Shown: piece after piece, positions 44,860 through 54,253 of the stretch
Layout of the letters: every line of letters begins with the position of its first letter
Numbering within the stretch: the first letter of the stretch is position 1
Source: Isoetes taiwanensis
Taxonomy: Eukaryota > Streptophyta > Lycopodiopsida > Isoetales > Isoetaceae
NCBI GenBank assembly: GCA_021234155.1
Contig: JAJEKV010000059.1
Location: 1,876,182-1,940,181, forward strand
Reading direction: 5' to 3'
Length of the DNA stretch: 64,000 nt
Made by a program: the position numbers and the translations under genes
Notes under the pieces: model-generated
Told to the model about the DNA's origin: nothing
What the model saw: the letters and a program-made list of their open reading frames with translations, nothing else
The model's database searches: none

Positions 44860-46499
44860 ATGGAGGCAGGCGATATTTTTGGCAGGGACCTGACACAACC
44901 CTCAGATCCAATAGGGGGAGATGTGGCCCCCTTGCCTCACTGGGTTGATCGCGGCAATCCCAGATCATTGGGGTTCATTGTGTCCTGGTGAGTTCATGCC
45001 TAGAGCCCATTTCTTCAGTCATTTCTCTTTCTTGGTTAGCCACGGTCCCGAACGTCTGATAGTTTAAGATCATGTGCGGTTGGTTATGCAACAGGGAGTA
45101 CCATGGGTGTTGGCTGCTGGTGAAGCGACGAGGCCCCCCGTCGGACACTCTACAGTTCACCACGTCGCAGAGCTGGATATGCATTGCCCCAGGTTGTCGG
45201 CAGTACTTGGATAGGAGGCAGCGACATCCTGGATGGGGCGGATATACTTTGAAGGGTGCACAGAGTCACCACCGTAGGGACCATGCTCAGCTATGGTTCC
45301 CTCGGAGACCCGTCGGTGCGCCGGTCAGATGGCCAGATCAGGCCCACCAGCGCACTGACCGCCGGCGCCAGGTCGAGCGCGAGTCCCATGCACGGAGGAG
45401 TGTCGAGCAGCGGGCTAGAGATCATGAGCATGCCGCGGCCATGCAGGACAGGAATAGAGTGACTAGGCAGCAGATGACGATGCTTGCAGCCCAGGGGCCC
45501 GAGGAGCTCCTGCAGACATACCCAGGCGGACATGTAGAGGCAGTCGAGCAGCTGTCGCAGGGTTACTCCCAGGTTCGCTCCGTGTTGTCCCACACTTATC
45601 ATGCAGTCCTTAGTGCTAGATATGGCGCCAGAGCCCCGCCAGGGCCAGCGGACGTAGACCTGAACGAGCAGGTGGATGCGTGGGTTCGGAGTCAGGTTCC
45701 ACCTCCTTCAGCAGAACAGGTTGCAGCCTTTGTTGCCGGGATGAGACAGTTATTGCACTTCGGTATGCAGTTCCGAGCCAGCGAGCAGGAGCATCATAGC
45801 CAGGACCCTGCCCAGCAGGAGCATCATAGGCAGGACCCTGTCCAGGAGGAGCATTGTAGCCAGGCCACTGGCCAGGAGGAGCATCATAGCCAGGCCCCTG
45901 GACAGGAGGAGCATCATAGCCATGGCCTTGAGCAGGATGATGATGAGTGGCAGTATCATGGCGAGAATGATGACGAGGAAGACGACGAGGATGATGACGA
46001 GTGGCAGGATCACGGCCAGGATGATGACGAGGATGATGACGAGGATGATGACGAGAATGATGACGGGGATGATGATGGGCGGGAGGATCATGGCCAGGAT
46101 GAGGAGTGGCAGCATGTTCATGGAGTCGAGGAGGTGCCCCACAGACAGGAGCACCAGTATAGTCATGTACAGGATGAGGGTGACGACATGGCGAGCTGGG
46201 ACAGGACCTCCACTCCAGTACGGCAGCATGGGCATGGGATGGACAGTGGAGGGCCATCAGACATCTTTGAGCCTCCCATGTCCCTTCATTTGCAGTCACC
46301 GCCTCCTTTGCACATGCTTCATGGGGGGCCCCGCCCGTCGAGAGGCATCGATTTGACAGATATGGCCAGCCGAGGGGGTCGTGTGTATAGCAGGATTATA
46401 TCGGAGGGCATGCCAGAGGCATTACGCAGGTCTGGCCTTGTGACACCATTCCCCCCCCCAGAGAGACGCTGCAAACCACGACGCTTGGCACCGAGATAG
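44860..46499 (+). CDS. MULE 2 zinc-finger protein with acidic repeats
   Basis: Exon 1, 44860-44987 (MEAGDIFGRDLTQP), joins to 45095 across GTGAGT...ACAG in phase, giving about 510 aa if it ends at 46499. Near the start is a Cys/His finger: CIAPGCRQYL, then LKGAQSHHRRDH. Spacing and position recall the finger of the first MULE's protein (CCLFVGC ... LQKHLVEVH). An arginine-rich helical region follows (RTDRRRQVERESHARRS). Then come 30-33-base coding repeats (QEEHHSQAPG) and a long Asp/Glu run (about 45940-46110). A splice acceptor at 46461 opens the protease frame, so the two may be one fused gene. The function is not known; a DNA-binding role is inference. Confidence 0.7.
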
Positions 46500-47818
46500 A
46501 GCACGTGGTTTCTTCCTCTATTATGATGGCTGTTTTGGCGGGAGCTATTCTCATTCACGGTGCCCGGTGGTTCGCGTGGGCTGGCGAGGGGTGGGCGTGT
46601 CTAGGCGGGCCAGTAGCGATCTGATCTACCCTCGGGAGCTCCGCCTCCCCAGGGGCCTGGTGCTGCAGCCCGCTTTCTGGGAGGAGGTTATCATTCTCAG
46701 CGGGGCGTATTACCTCGACATTCGAGCCGCTGTATGGAGTGTGGTGCCTCGTGGGCATGCAGAGGCTACGTTGAGGGATACAGTATGGGTTCGGGATGAG
46801 CTGGTCTGGGACGCCCTCCACTTCGTCTTGGATGCTGAGCTCTTGGCCACTGTTGACCGCGATCCTGCCCTTAGACGTGAGCTGCGTGTCCCTTCAGAGG
46901 AGTGGGATGACGGGCATGTGCGGGTGGTTGTCAGGTTTGTAACATCTGTGTTGTAGTCATTGACGGCCTGCTTCTTACACTATTTATTGCGCTCCAGCGC
47001 CTGCAGGCACATGTTGGGGCTGCACGATAGGCCGAGAGTCATCTTCATTGATCCTCGTTTCTACAACGACATGATGCAGCCAGGTGCCGGTGACGACGGA
47101 CGTTTGCTGAGGTCACATTTGCCTCGAGGTCCGATTGATTGGGCCAACCTCAAGGTAGTCATATGGCCAATCGTGTGGGGGTAAGTTCTATTGTCTGAGC
47201 GCTTGAATGACAATTTCTTAGCTGACGTGCGCGTGTGGATGCAGTGGCCACTGGGTCCTCGTGGTGTACATTCCACGGGACGAGGATTTACTGACGATTC
47301 TAGGGCTCCCGCTCGGTCGAGGACGGTTGTTCTTCATGGATTCCTTGCCGTACCCAGGACATTTACAGGGACGGTCCATGCGGGACAGGGAGAGAGTATC
47401 TCTTGACTCCGTGCATAAGTACGTTTCCCGACATGTGTCTGATGTTTCCGCTTGCTGACAAGTGTTTTCCCATCGCAGCCTAGGGGGGGTGCTTCTTCGT
47501 GCAGCCGGGGCACCCAGGGGCCTGACAGACACGTTCCAGGTCATGGATTGGATGCAGGCGAGAGTCCCTGTGCAGCCTCGGGACGCGACGTGTGGCGTCC
47601 GGCTCGCCATGAACATGCGACACTTGATACGCGCTGTGAACCACCCCCAAATCCCTGGGATACATCGGGTGAGTGTAGTTTGGATTGAGATATTATTATG
47701 GGTTGTACATGTTTGCTCACCTGGAACCGCATTTATGCAGATCCACGGGGGGATGTACACTGACGCGGACGTGGTGATGTTCAAGGACTCTTTCTTTTCA
47801 TTGTTGGCCTGTCTTTAG
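46462..47818 (+). CDS. Ulp1-like cysteine protease (C48), MULE-borne
   Basis: Five exons in consistent phase (46462-46934, 47007-47180, 47245-47418, 47479-47668, 47741-47818) encode 362 codons. The C48 catalytic residues are in order: His in GHWVLVVYIP, Asp in LFFMDSLPYPG, Gln in RVPVQPRDA and Cys in DATCGVRLAMNM. Upstream parts read YPRELRLPRGLVLQ and RVIFIDPRFYND. Ulp1 enzymes remove SUMO or related tags; the substrate of transposon copies is unknown. The first exon starts at an acceptor after a C-run (46450-46461) and I find no ATG for it. It is therefore probably joined to the preceding zinc-finger gene or to a missed exon. All catalytic residues are present, so activity is possible. Confidence 0.85.
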
Positions 47819-48166
47819 GCCAGGGCCTGGTGGTACGTGCAGAGGCGTGCAGGGGCTGCATGACTGCCAGACCGCTGTATATTATGTACGAATAAATGTA
47901 ATTGTGCTTTTTTTACGTTGTGGAGTATAAAAAATGCATGTGGGAATGGGTTCAAGCGGATAGTCTATGCCCCCTAAAACATGCCCCTTGGGATGCCCCT
48001 GGTCAGGGATTTGAATAGTTGAGAACTGTTACATAGTGCGATAAGATGCATTTTATCATCATTCCATAGACTGAAGATTACATGGCAAATATGGACAGCA
48101 AAACATGATGATATTCATCCTGAGAATTGAACAAAAGAAAGCAAAATGGTCAACACGCCGCGAAAA
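47819..48166. other. Convergent intergenic gap inside MULE 2
   Basis: Lies between the protease stop and the stop of the minus-strand accessory gene. AT-rich, with AATAAA-like signals (CGAATAAATG at about 47889). No motif copies seen. Confidence 0.5.
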
Positions 48167-48778
48167 CTAATAGTCCTCGTCCTCGTCCTCGACCCCTTCA
48201 GAGTCGCAGTCATCCCCCCACAGGCCGTCAAAAGCATAGTCTGCGGAGTGAACAGCAGCCTCCGTGAAAGGCTTCACTTCATCATAGCCCGCAGAATAAA
48301 GCTCGGAGTCGAGTATCTGAGGACGCGTTGTGCAGGACTCGAGTATGTACTCGATATTGTTATCCCGATCCATCTGCCAGACCTTATACACCCGGCGCAC
48401 TAGGTAAGCCATCTGGTGGTCCAGCTCCTCAGTATCCAGCAAGGCTCTCAGGGCCTTCACGCCAATGACATACTTCTTGAGCTCCAGCATCAGCGGGCGC
48501 CTACTGGCCTGACTCTCGAAATTGGAGTTCGGAGGAGGCGGCCGAGTGTCTCCTTCTTCCGTCCATCTCTCGACCATTCCTACACCATGAGGGTTGTGGG
48601 ATGCGGGTTAGTAAAGCGAGAGAAGTGCATTGAAGGTTGTGGGATACCTGAACACGGGCGCCTTACCTGTGAAGATCGGTTTGATGTCTTCAAGTCCCAT
48701 TTCATCCGCTTCCCGCACCTCCTCCTGAATCTCGTTCAGGCGGTCCAGCATAGCCTCCATGTTGCGTATCGTAGACAT
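48167..48778 (-). CDS. Two-exon MULE accessory protein, homologue of the MULE 1 gene
   Basis: Exons 48778-48667 and 48579-48167 join at a phase-1 intron into about 174 aa starting MSTIRNMEAMLDRL. Matching blocks with the first MULE's protein (24616-25265) are LDRLNEIQEEVREAD against LVHLNELQEDVGIEL, MVERWTEEGDTRP against AVERIKCLRETPRP across the intron, and LMLELKKYVIGVKALRALL against AMLAELKRCIIQSKALRRLL. The C-terminus is acidic (DSEGVEDEDEDY). Predicted mostly helical, with no known domain. Conservation across divergent elements implies a transposition-related role. Confidence 0.8.
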
Positions 48779-48879
48779 CAAATAGATTACTAGACACACC
48801 ACGACGATGAAGAACAGCCGGCAGAGACTGCGAACTGGATGGTCTCGTCTGCCGGCCGAGCTGATTTAACTCACAGTTG

Positions 48880-49030
48880 GATTCGCGCCCGCGATTCCTA
48901 GGTGGAGCAAGTGCCGCGAATCCATTGTCTTATCCCGCCCCGCGATTCCCACCGCCCGCCAGCGATTCCACTGTCATTATCCGCCCAGCGATTCCATCGT
49001 CATTATCCCGCCCGCGATTCCTTTGTCGTA
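48880..49030. repeat. Internal GCGATTCC cluster of MULE 2
   Basis: Six copies of (C/A)GCGATTCC or its near relatives in 150 bases, all in one orientation, separated by TTATCCCGCCC-like spacers. It lies just upstream of the accessory gene's start, the same motif as at both element ends. Confidence 0.88.
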
Positions 49031-49387
49031 TCCGCCCCGTAGCCAGCCACCGCCGTATCCCCGTGGGGGGCGCGTGGTGGGGACGGGTTGGGGAACGTGG
49101 TAGGACGGGTTGGGGTGACAACATTAAAAAAATACATTCAAGCAGACCTGATTATGTTTGACCTCTTGATTTTCATGTAGCAATAGACATTCAACGTGAT
49201 TTTCCCGAGCATTCTTCCAGTCAAACTCTGTTACATTCTAACTCTGCAGGTAACAAGTATTATATATGTTCTGTAGGTATTAAGTACTACATCAACATTA
49301 ATATGTTAATCTTGGTCCACAACAAAGTTTCCCAACAGTCAAAACCTACTCACATTAGCGAAACAAGATTCTGAAAAAAAGGAGACA
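49031..49387. other. MULE 2 internal, no gene seen
   Basis: Begins GC-rich, with a GACGGGTTGGGG repeat at about 49082-49110, then turns AT-rich. Confidence 0.45.
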
Positions 49388-49771
49388 TTACATCAATTGC
49401 CTCGCACCACCGGGGGGGGTCACTGGTGCAAGAACGGGCGGGAGGAGATTGCAGACATGAAGTGTGCGGCGGTTCACAGTTTCTGCCAGCTCATGGTCTA
49501 GGGAATGCACTACCGCAGCTCTTTCATCCCAGTCGAGCGCTCGTGGATGTCTATTAAGCTCGCGCATTGCGGCGACCATGGCAGCCCAGTCCCGCTCGAT
49601 GGCATTTGCGACCACTACAAGCTCTCCCTGGCATGTGCATGACGATGGGTCACGCATATGAAGATCCTTGCATCTCGTGGCCCAGGACAGGTAGTCGTAG
49701 TGCTGCTTCCTTGTTGTCATCTTGTGGAAACAAGCGACAGCGTTGGTTGAAGCTGCACCGTTGCTTGACAT
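49388..49771 (-). CDS. Small MULE 2 protein, 127 aa, unknown
   Basis: A complete ATG-to-stop frame (MSSNGAASTNAVACFHKM) of high GC content like its neighbours. It contains a helical charged segment (AIERDWAAMVAAMRELN, WDERAAVVHSLDHELAE) and four Cys/His residues near CKDLHMRDPSSCTC. It sits between the accessory gene and the transposase, in the same orientation as both. No family recognised. By position it may be the counterpart of the small protein at 19569 in the first MULE, but I see no clear similarity. Confidence 0.5.
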   Translation of the reverse strand: MSSNGAASTNAVACFHKMTTRKQHYDYLSWATRCKDLHMRDPSSCTCQGELVVVANAIERDWAAMVAAMRELNRHPRALDWDERAAVVHSLDHELAETVNRRTLHVCNLLPPVLAPVTPPGGARQLM

Positions 49772-50137
49772 CGCTGCAGCCTATATACCACACAAGAAAC
49801 CGAGGAACACACAAAAAAACTCAAAATCCATGAATTCATTGATCTACTTTAAAGATATGTATGCAATATATATGAACTATATATGAATGTTTACCGGTGT
49901 GATGTTGATGCATCATCTAGCAGGTTTTGTCACCAATGTGTTATCGATGCAGCACCTACCAGGTTTTGTTAGGCTTCATGTTCTTTGCAAAGCCTGTATA
50001 AAGCACCATGATCTGTATAAAGCAACAGATCTGTATAAAGCACCATGATCTGGAACACGCATATGTGCTCTGCACGTAATATATAACTTTAAAACATTTA
50101 CATGTTAATCTTAGTCTACAGTAGATTTTTCTAGTAG

Positions 50138-53100
50138 TCAGAATGTCAAGGGTCGGCGAGCCCCTCTGCGAGGCGGGGGTCGAGGTGGGGTCTCCCGAGC
50201 AGCCGTTGGTCCGGCAGGACGGTGCGAGAAACTGTGAACGCGAGCCCCAGCCTGCTGTCTTGCATATCCTGACCTGACCACCACGTCGCGCGGGTTCAAT
50301 GCGTCCCGGATGTAGCTGATCTCGCGCCGGACCTCTGTGATGGAGGTGCCTAGCTGAACCTGATCCCAATCCGGCGCCTGGGCCATCTCGTTGCCAATAC
50401 GCGAATGTTCTTCTTCCAGAATGTCCTGCAGCTCTGCACCCAATCTCAGGTACAGGGCAAGATCCATGACTGGTGGGTCGGGTAGTGGTGGTGTCTCCAC
50501 GGGCTGTTCTCGACCTGGATACAGCTGTGCCCAGAGATCCGGCTCATGCTGTTCCAAGAAGAGATCACAAGCGATGAGGTGCTTGCATACCGGATTATCA
50601 GATGGGCACGTACAATACTGTTCCCGCATCGACACAGTGTACACATCATCCGATCCCCCGCTCTCCACCAGCAGCCGAATATCTGCACGATCCACGACCC
50701 TCATGGAGTCGGGCTGCTCGTCGAGGCGACGGAGCAGCTGCTGTGCACCAGCTCGCCGTCTGCGGTATGACCGCGGGCTGTATCTTCCAAACGTGGCTGC
50801 ACGCATAGATGTTACATTCCATTAGGTCACATAAAACCACGAGAGTAGATATAAACGCGCCTACCTAGCGTCCAGCGTTCCATGCACCGCGTCAGTATAG
50901 TTCCTCCCGGGGGTTCCTGCCCGTCCGGGAAACCGATGAGGAAGCTTACGAGAGAATACATCCGCACGTTTACCTTGCATCGTAGGACGTGCACTTTCAG
51001 CAGCCTCCAGTGGGACTCGACGTAATTCGTCGTCTCCATATGTGAGTGCTGCCAGCGACGGCAGTGACGTTGCCATTTCCCATCCCACGTGCCTCCCCAT
51101 AGCCAGTTGTTTTGCAGGTAGCTGTATGGCCCACCCTGGGTCAGATGTGTCAAACATGGTCAAAAGGAGTGCACAATGTGTGAGGACGCTCACCCCATGA
51201 TGAGCTCGTTTTCGGAAAATTGAATGTGGAACGCATTCAAGATATCCTGGTACTCAGCTTCATCGGCCTCGGTCATAAGCTTTCCGAGTGTTGTCCATAT
51301 TTGCGTCCTCTGCGGATGATAGCGCAGATGTCTCATCAGGTTGTCGCGCCATGCCCGCTTCACATGGAACCAACATGCAATGACATGTCCTGCAATCTAC
51401 GCGCAGATGATGTGTTTGTCGGCAACCTAATCCATGAACCACAAAACCTGGACTCCAATTACACGATGAGTACATTACCTGGTTGCGACGCGAATCCCAG
51501 CAGTAAGGATCGTTTGCAACCACCTCTTCGATTGCAAGTCGCTCCTCTCCGTCGCAGTCGATGGTAATTGAGCGCGGCCGCACTGCACCCATTCTATCAA
51601 ACACTAGCGACAGTGTCTTCTTCAGTGCGTATTTTCTCTCGCCAGAGTCCTTCTTGTGTGTAGACATCATATAGAAAACTGGGAAACCAACCCCACCCTC
51701 AACTGCAACAACCGCTGCATATAAGGGTATCCTCCACATGTTGGTGCCGAATGTCGAGTCCATGGCCCAGCCTCCATTCTAGCTGTATTTTATTGCCGCT
51801 CGAAGCATATTCTCGTCGTGAATGACCAATACCCATGGCCGGTCGTCGGGATTCTGTGCATTTGACCGTATCAGCTGATGGTAAATGACCCTCCCACTTG
51901 ATCTCCAGGCATCTATTCCACCCTCTAGGCTTTCCCAGTCTGCGCAGGCACCTGCTCCTGGGCGGCTTGAACACCGTGCATGTTTAGCTTGGCGAATGGA
52001 CAACTTATGAGTCGCTAACGTAATTAGGCTGGGGCAGGGACTTACCTTGCACACGATATCGGTGCGCAATGCGCCAAACGTCCTCTTGAGCAAGCTCGAA
52101 GCGATAAGTGACCTTGTCGACTGCTGTAACACTGTCCTTGATTCGCGGCCCCTCTGCTCTGGCTACGTCCCATATCGATTTGGTTGTCTGTAGCGCCCGC
52201 ACCGCTTGTATAGCCCGTGACATTAGCTCGGGGTGGATGGGCAAAGACCATGACTCCGGCGCCGCTTCAGGATCATGGCCCGTGTGCTCAGGCCTCACAA
52301 GTATCCAAGCCTCGGCTTCATCATCTGATTCGCCAGAGGGACGTACAGTGCGTAGCCTGTACGTACAACCACGTCTATGACTCCTGCGAACCTGTCTGTC
52401 AGTAGATGTATATCTGCGGCGTGGCTTAAGGTGGCGGTGGCAGGCGAAGTCATCAACCTTCAGACAACCGCCCTCTCCCCTCGCCCGAGAGTGGGTGTGC
52501 ACCAGCCGCACACGGTCTCGCACCTGTATCTCTTGCACCCTGGCATCAATCTCCCCCGCAGTGCACCTTTCGCGCTCCCTAAAATCCCTGTCAGACATGG
52601 CCTGCCGTCCGCTACAACTGCATGCTCTCAGGCAATCATAGACGTATTCCCGCGGGATGCCATGAAACCTGGAGCCTACTTCCCAAGCCGATGAGAGCCT
52701 CTCAAGGGTCCTCGACCTCGACAGGTGCAATCCCTCATCCAAGTGGCAGGCACCTACTATCACATTCCACCTCTCGACCCAGGGGATAACCTTATTGCCC
52801 TGTGAGTTTGCCCTGCGTAGCATCGCCTGCTCCCCGGCACCTACCAGATACAACTCTCTCCTGTATGTCTCCCATCGATCCTGGACTCTCAAGTGCTCTG
52901 CTCGTTGACGATTACCGGCAGATCGATTGTCTGCCGCTGGAAATGCCCCATCAGCTCTCCGGATATCAGCACATATTGCTCCATAGTTGTTCTGAATGCA
53001 CCACTTCATGAGGTCGTAGCTGTTCCTGTTGAAAACATAACCCGGGATTGTCCTCCCGGGCTGCTGAATCCACGCTAAAGGGTTCGGACATGTTTCGGCC

Positions 53101-53309
53101 CACCCATCCCATGCCTGTTGTGCCTGGGTTTGTCGCGGACCGCGTGAAGGACGGGGTGGATCAGTTCTTACCGAGCTGTCTGAAGACCCCTCATCCATCG
53201 ATGCTTCAGATGAATCCCGCCAGTAGTCACTGCCGGCATCGAGTGATAGATCACTCGGGCGGCTATATCGCCGGGCCGCTTTCCTCGCACCGCCGTGGTG
53301 GTGCGCCAT
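50138..53309 (-). pseudogene. MULE 2 transposase with SWIM finger, one in-frame stop
   Basis: Six exons: 53309-52046, 51987-51479, 51396-51194, 51121-50974, 50916-50865 and 50796-50138. The ATG at 53309 is preferred because the earlier in-frame codon is TTG. The long N-terminal region ends in a zinc/basic part (RRSHRRGCTYRLRTVRP). The catalytic core has AMDSTFGTNMW (first Asp), SITIDCDGEERLA (second Asp), VIACWFHVKRAW (C/H motif) and ETTNYVESHWRLLK (Glu). The SWIM finger is QYCTCPSDNPVCKHLIAC. A TAG at 51779-51781 lies eight codons before the first catalytic Asp (KYS-stop-NGGWAMDST). It could be one C-to-T change from CAG. Otherwise every splice and frame is intact, so the lesion is recent, or read through. 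Confidence 0.9.
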
Positions 53310-53334
53310 CACCACAGGTAATCGCAAGCGAAAG

Positions 53335-53440
53335 AACCTAACTTAGAAACCCTCATGCATTTCTTAGAACGAAGGAACCTAACTTAGAAACCCTCATGCA
53401 TTTCTTAGAACAAAACTACTTGAGAACAAAACTACTTGCT
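53335..53440. repeat. 48-bp tandem duplication in the transposase leader
   Basis: GGAACCTAACTTAGAAACCC... occurs twice in a row just upstream of the transposase start, followed by a 19-base echo (CAAAACTACTTG repeated). Confidence 0.85.
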
Positions 53441-53539
53441 TACCCAATGTGATAAAACTCTGCTTCAGGTGAGGGGCGTTCGGCGTGGGGTTGCAAACAG
53501 CACGACTGCAATCTGCCGGCCAAATGCCATTAAAAAGTA

Positions 53540-53909
53540 CAGGTGGAATCAAGGCCCATATTGCTGTGGAGTAAAGGCCCACATTCCACCTAACATAGAG
53601 TGGAATCGCGGCCGGGATTCCCCTATTTTTTTTTTTTTTTTAAAAAAACTTCGGCCAGGCGGGGTACCGCCAGATGGCGTGGTGGCGGCCGCCCGCTGGT
53701 GGAATCGCGACGCGATTCCACCAAAATCGACCCACTTGTTGTCGAACAGCATACGGTGGAGGATCCGCGCCTTTGGTGGAATCGCGGCCGCGATTCCACC
53801 TGATGCAAAAGGGAATCCAGGCCGCGATTCCACTATGGAATTTGAGCCCGGATTCCACTCGCGCGTAAGTCCAAACTGGGTGCCAATAAAGTCCGCGGGG
53901 TTAACCTCC
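53540..53909. repeat. Right end of MULE 2: GTGGAATCGCG palindromes and TIR
   Basis: Six or more motif copies, including a perfect 26-bp palindrome at 53775-53800 identical to the one at 43998-44023, and a T16/A7 run at about 53626-53648. The outermost ~60 bases form the TIR. Confidence 0.9.
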
Positions 53910-54253
53910 TCTGAGTATGTTAGAGAGTACACTAGTTTGGAATTAACTACTAAATCAATTCACTATGCAACTCTTGAGGTTACCCTATGAAACTTCTAGA
54001 AATTGTGAAAGTACTAGCTATTAATTTAATAGTGCCGTACGTTTGTATTTGATACTACCAATTTTTTACTTTTCAAATCTAGTTAAAACCGAGGGGCCAA
54101 TCCATGCCTAAAAGTCAAGATATAGACCCACCATGTACAATGATAGTGGTGAAGGTTATGCCTACATGTAACCAACCTTAAGGAGACGACACTTTTAGTT
54201 CAAATGCATCTTTCTATAATTTACAGCCAAATTCCCTACCTGATTACCATTCT
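53910..54253. other. 3' flank of the starch-synthase-like gene
   Basis: No gene seen. The second MULE ends here, about 345 bases beyond the host gene's stop codon, so it may overlap that gene's 3' untranslated region or terminator. Confidence 0.6.

Larger units (their letters stand above)
43722..53909. mobile_element. 10.2-kb Mutator-like element with Ulp1 protease (MULE 2)
   Basis: The ends are diverged inverted repeats. On the left GGAGGGTTAACCC is followed by TTTGGCAACC, TTTGACTTGCGCGC and GTGGAATC. The reverse complement of the right end has GGAGGTTAACCCC, ATTGGCACCC, TTTGGACTTACGCGC and GTGGAATC in the same order. I see no matching 9-bp flanks, so the outer limits are good only to a few bases. 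Genes: zinc-finger/acidic protein (44860), Ulp1-like protease (46462), two-exon accessory (48167), a small unknown (49388) and the transposase (50138-53309). Carrying a Ulp1-type protease is characteristic of Kaonashi-type MULEs. GC content is far higher than in the flanks. Confidence 0.88.

Noticed and set aside
45616..46299. Long minus-strand frames opposite the acidic repeats
   Set aside because: Antisense of GAT/GAC-rich coding repeats; low-complexity His/Pro or Ile/Leu text with no domain.
53901..53918. 9-bp target duplication for MULE 2
   Set aside because: Bases outside the ends (TTCTTGAGG left, TCTGAGTAT right) do not match at any reasonable boundary. Lost, mutated or mis-set ends.
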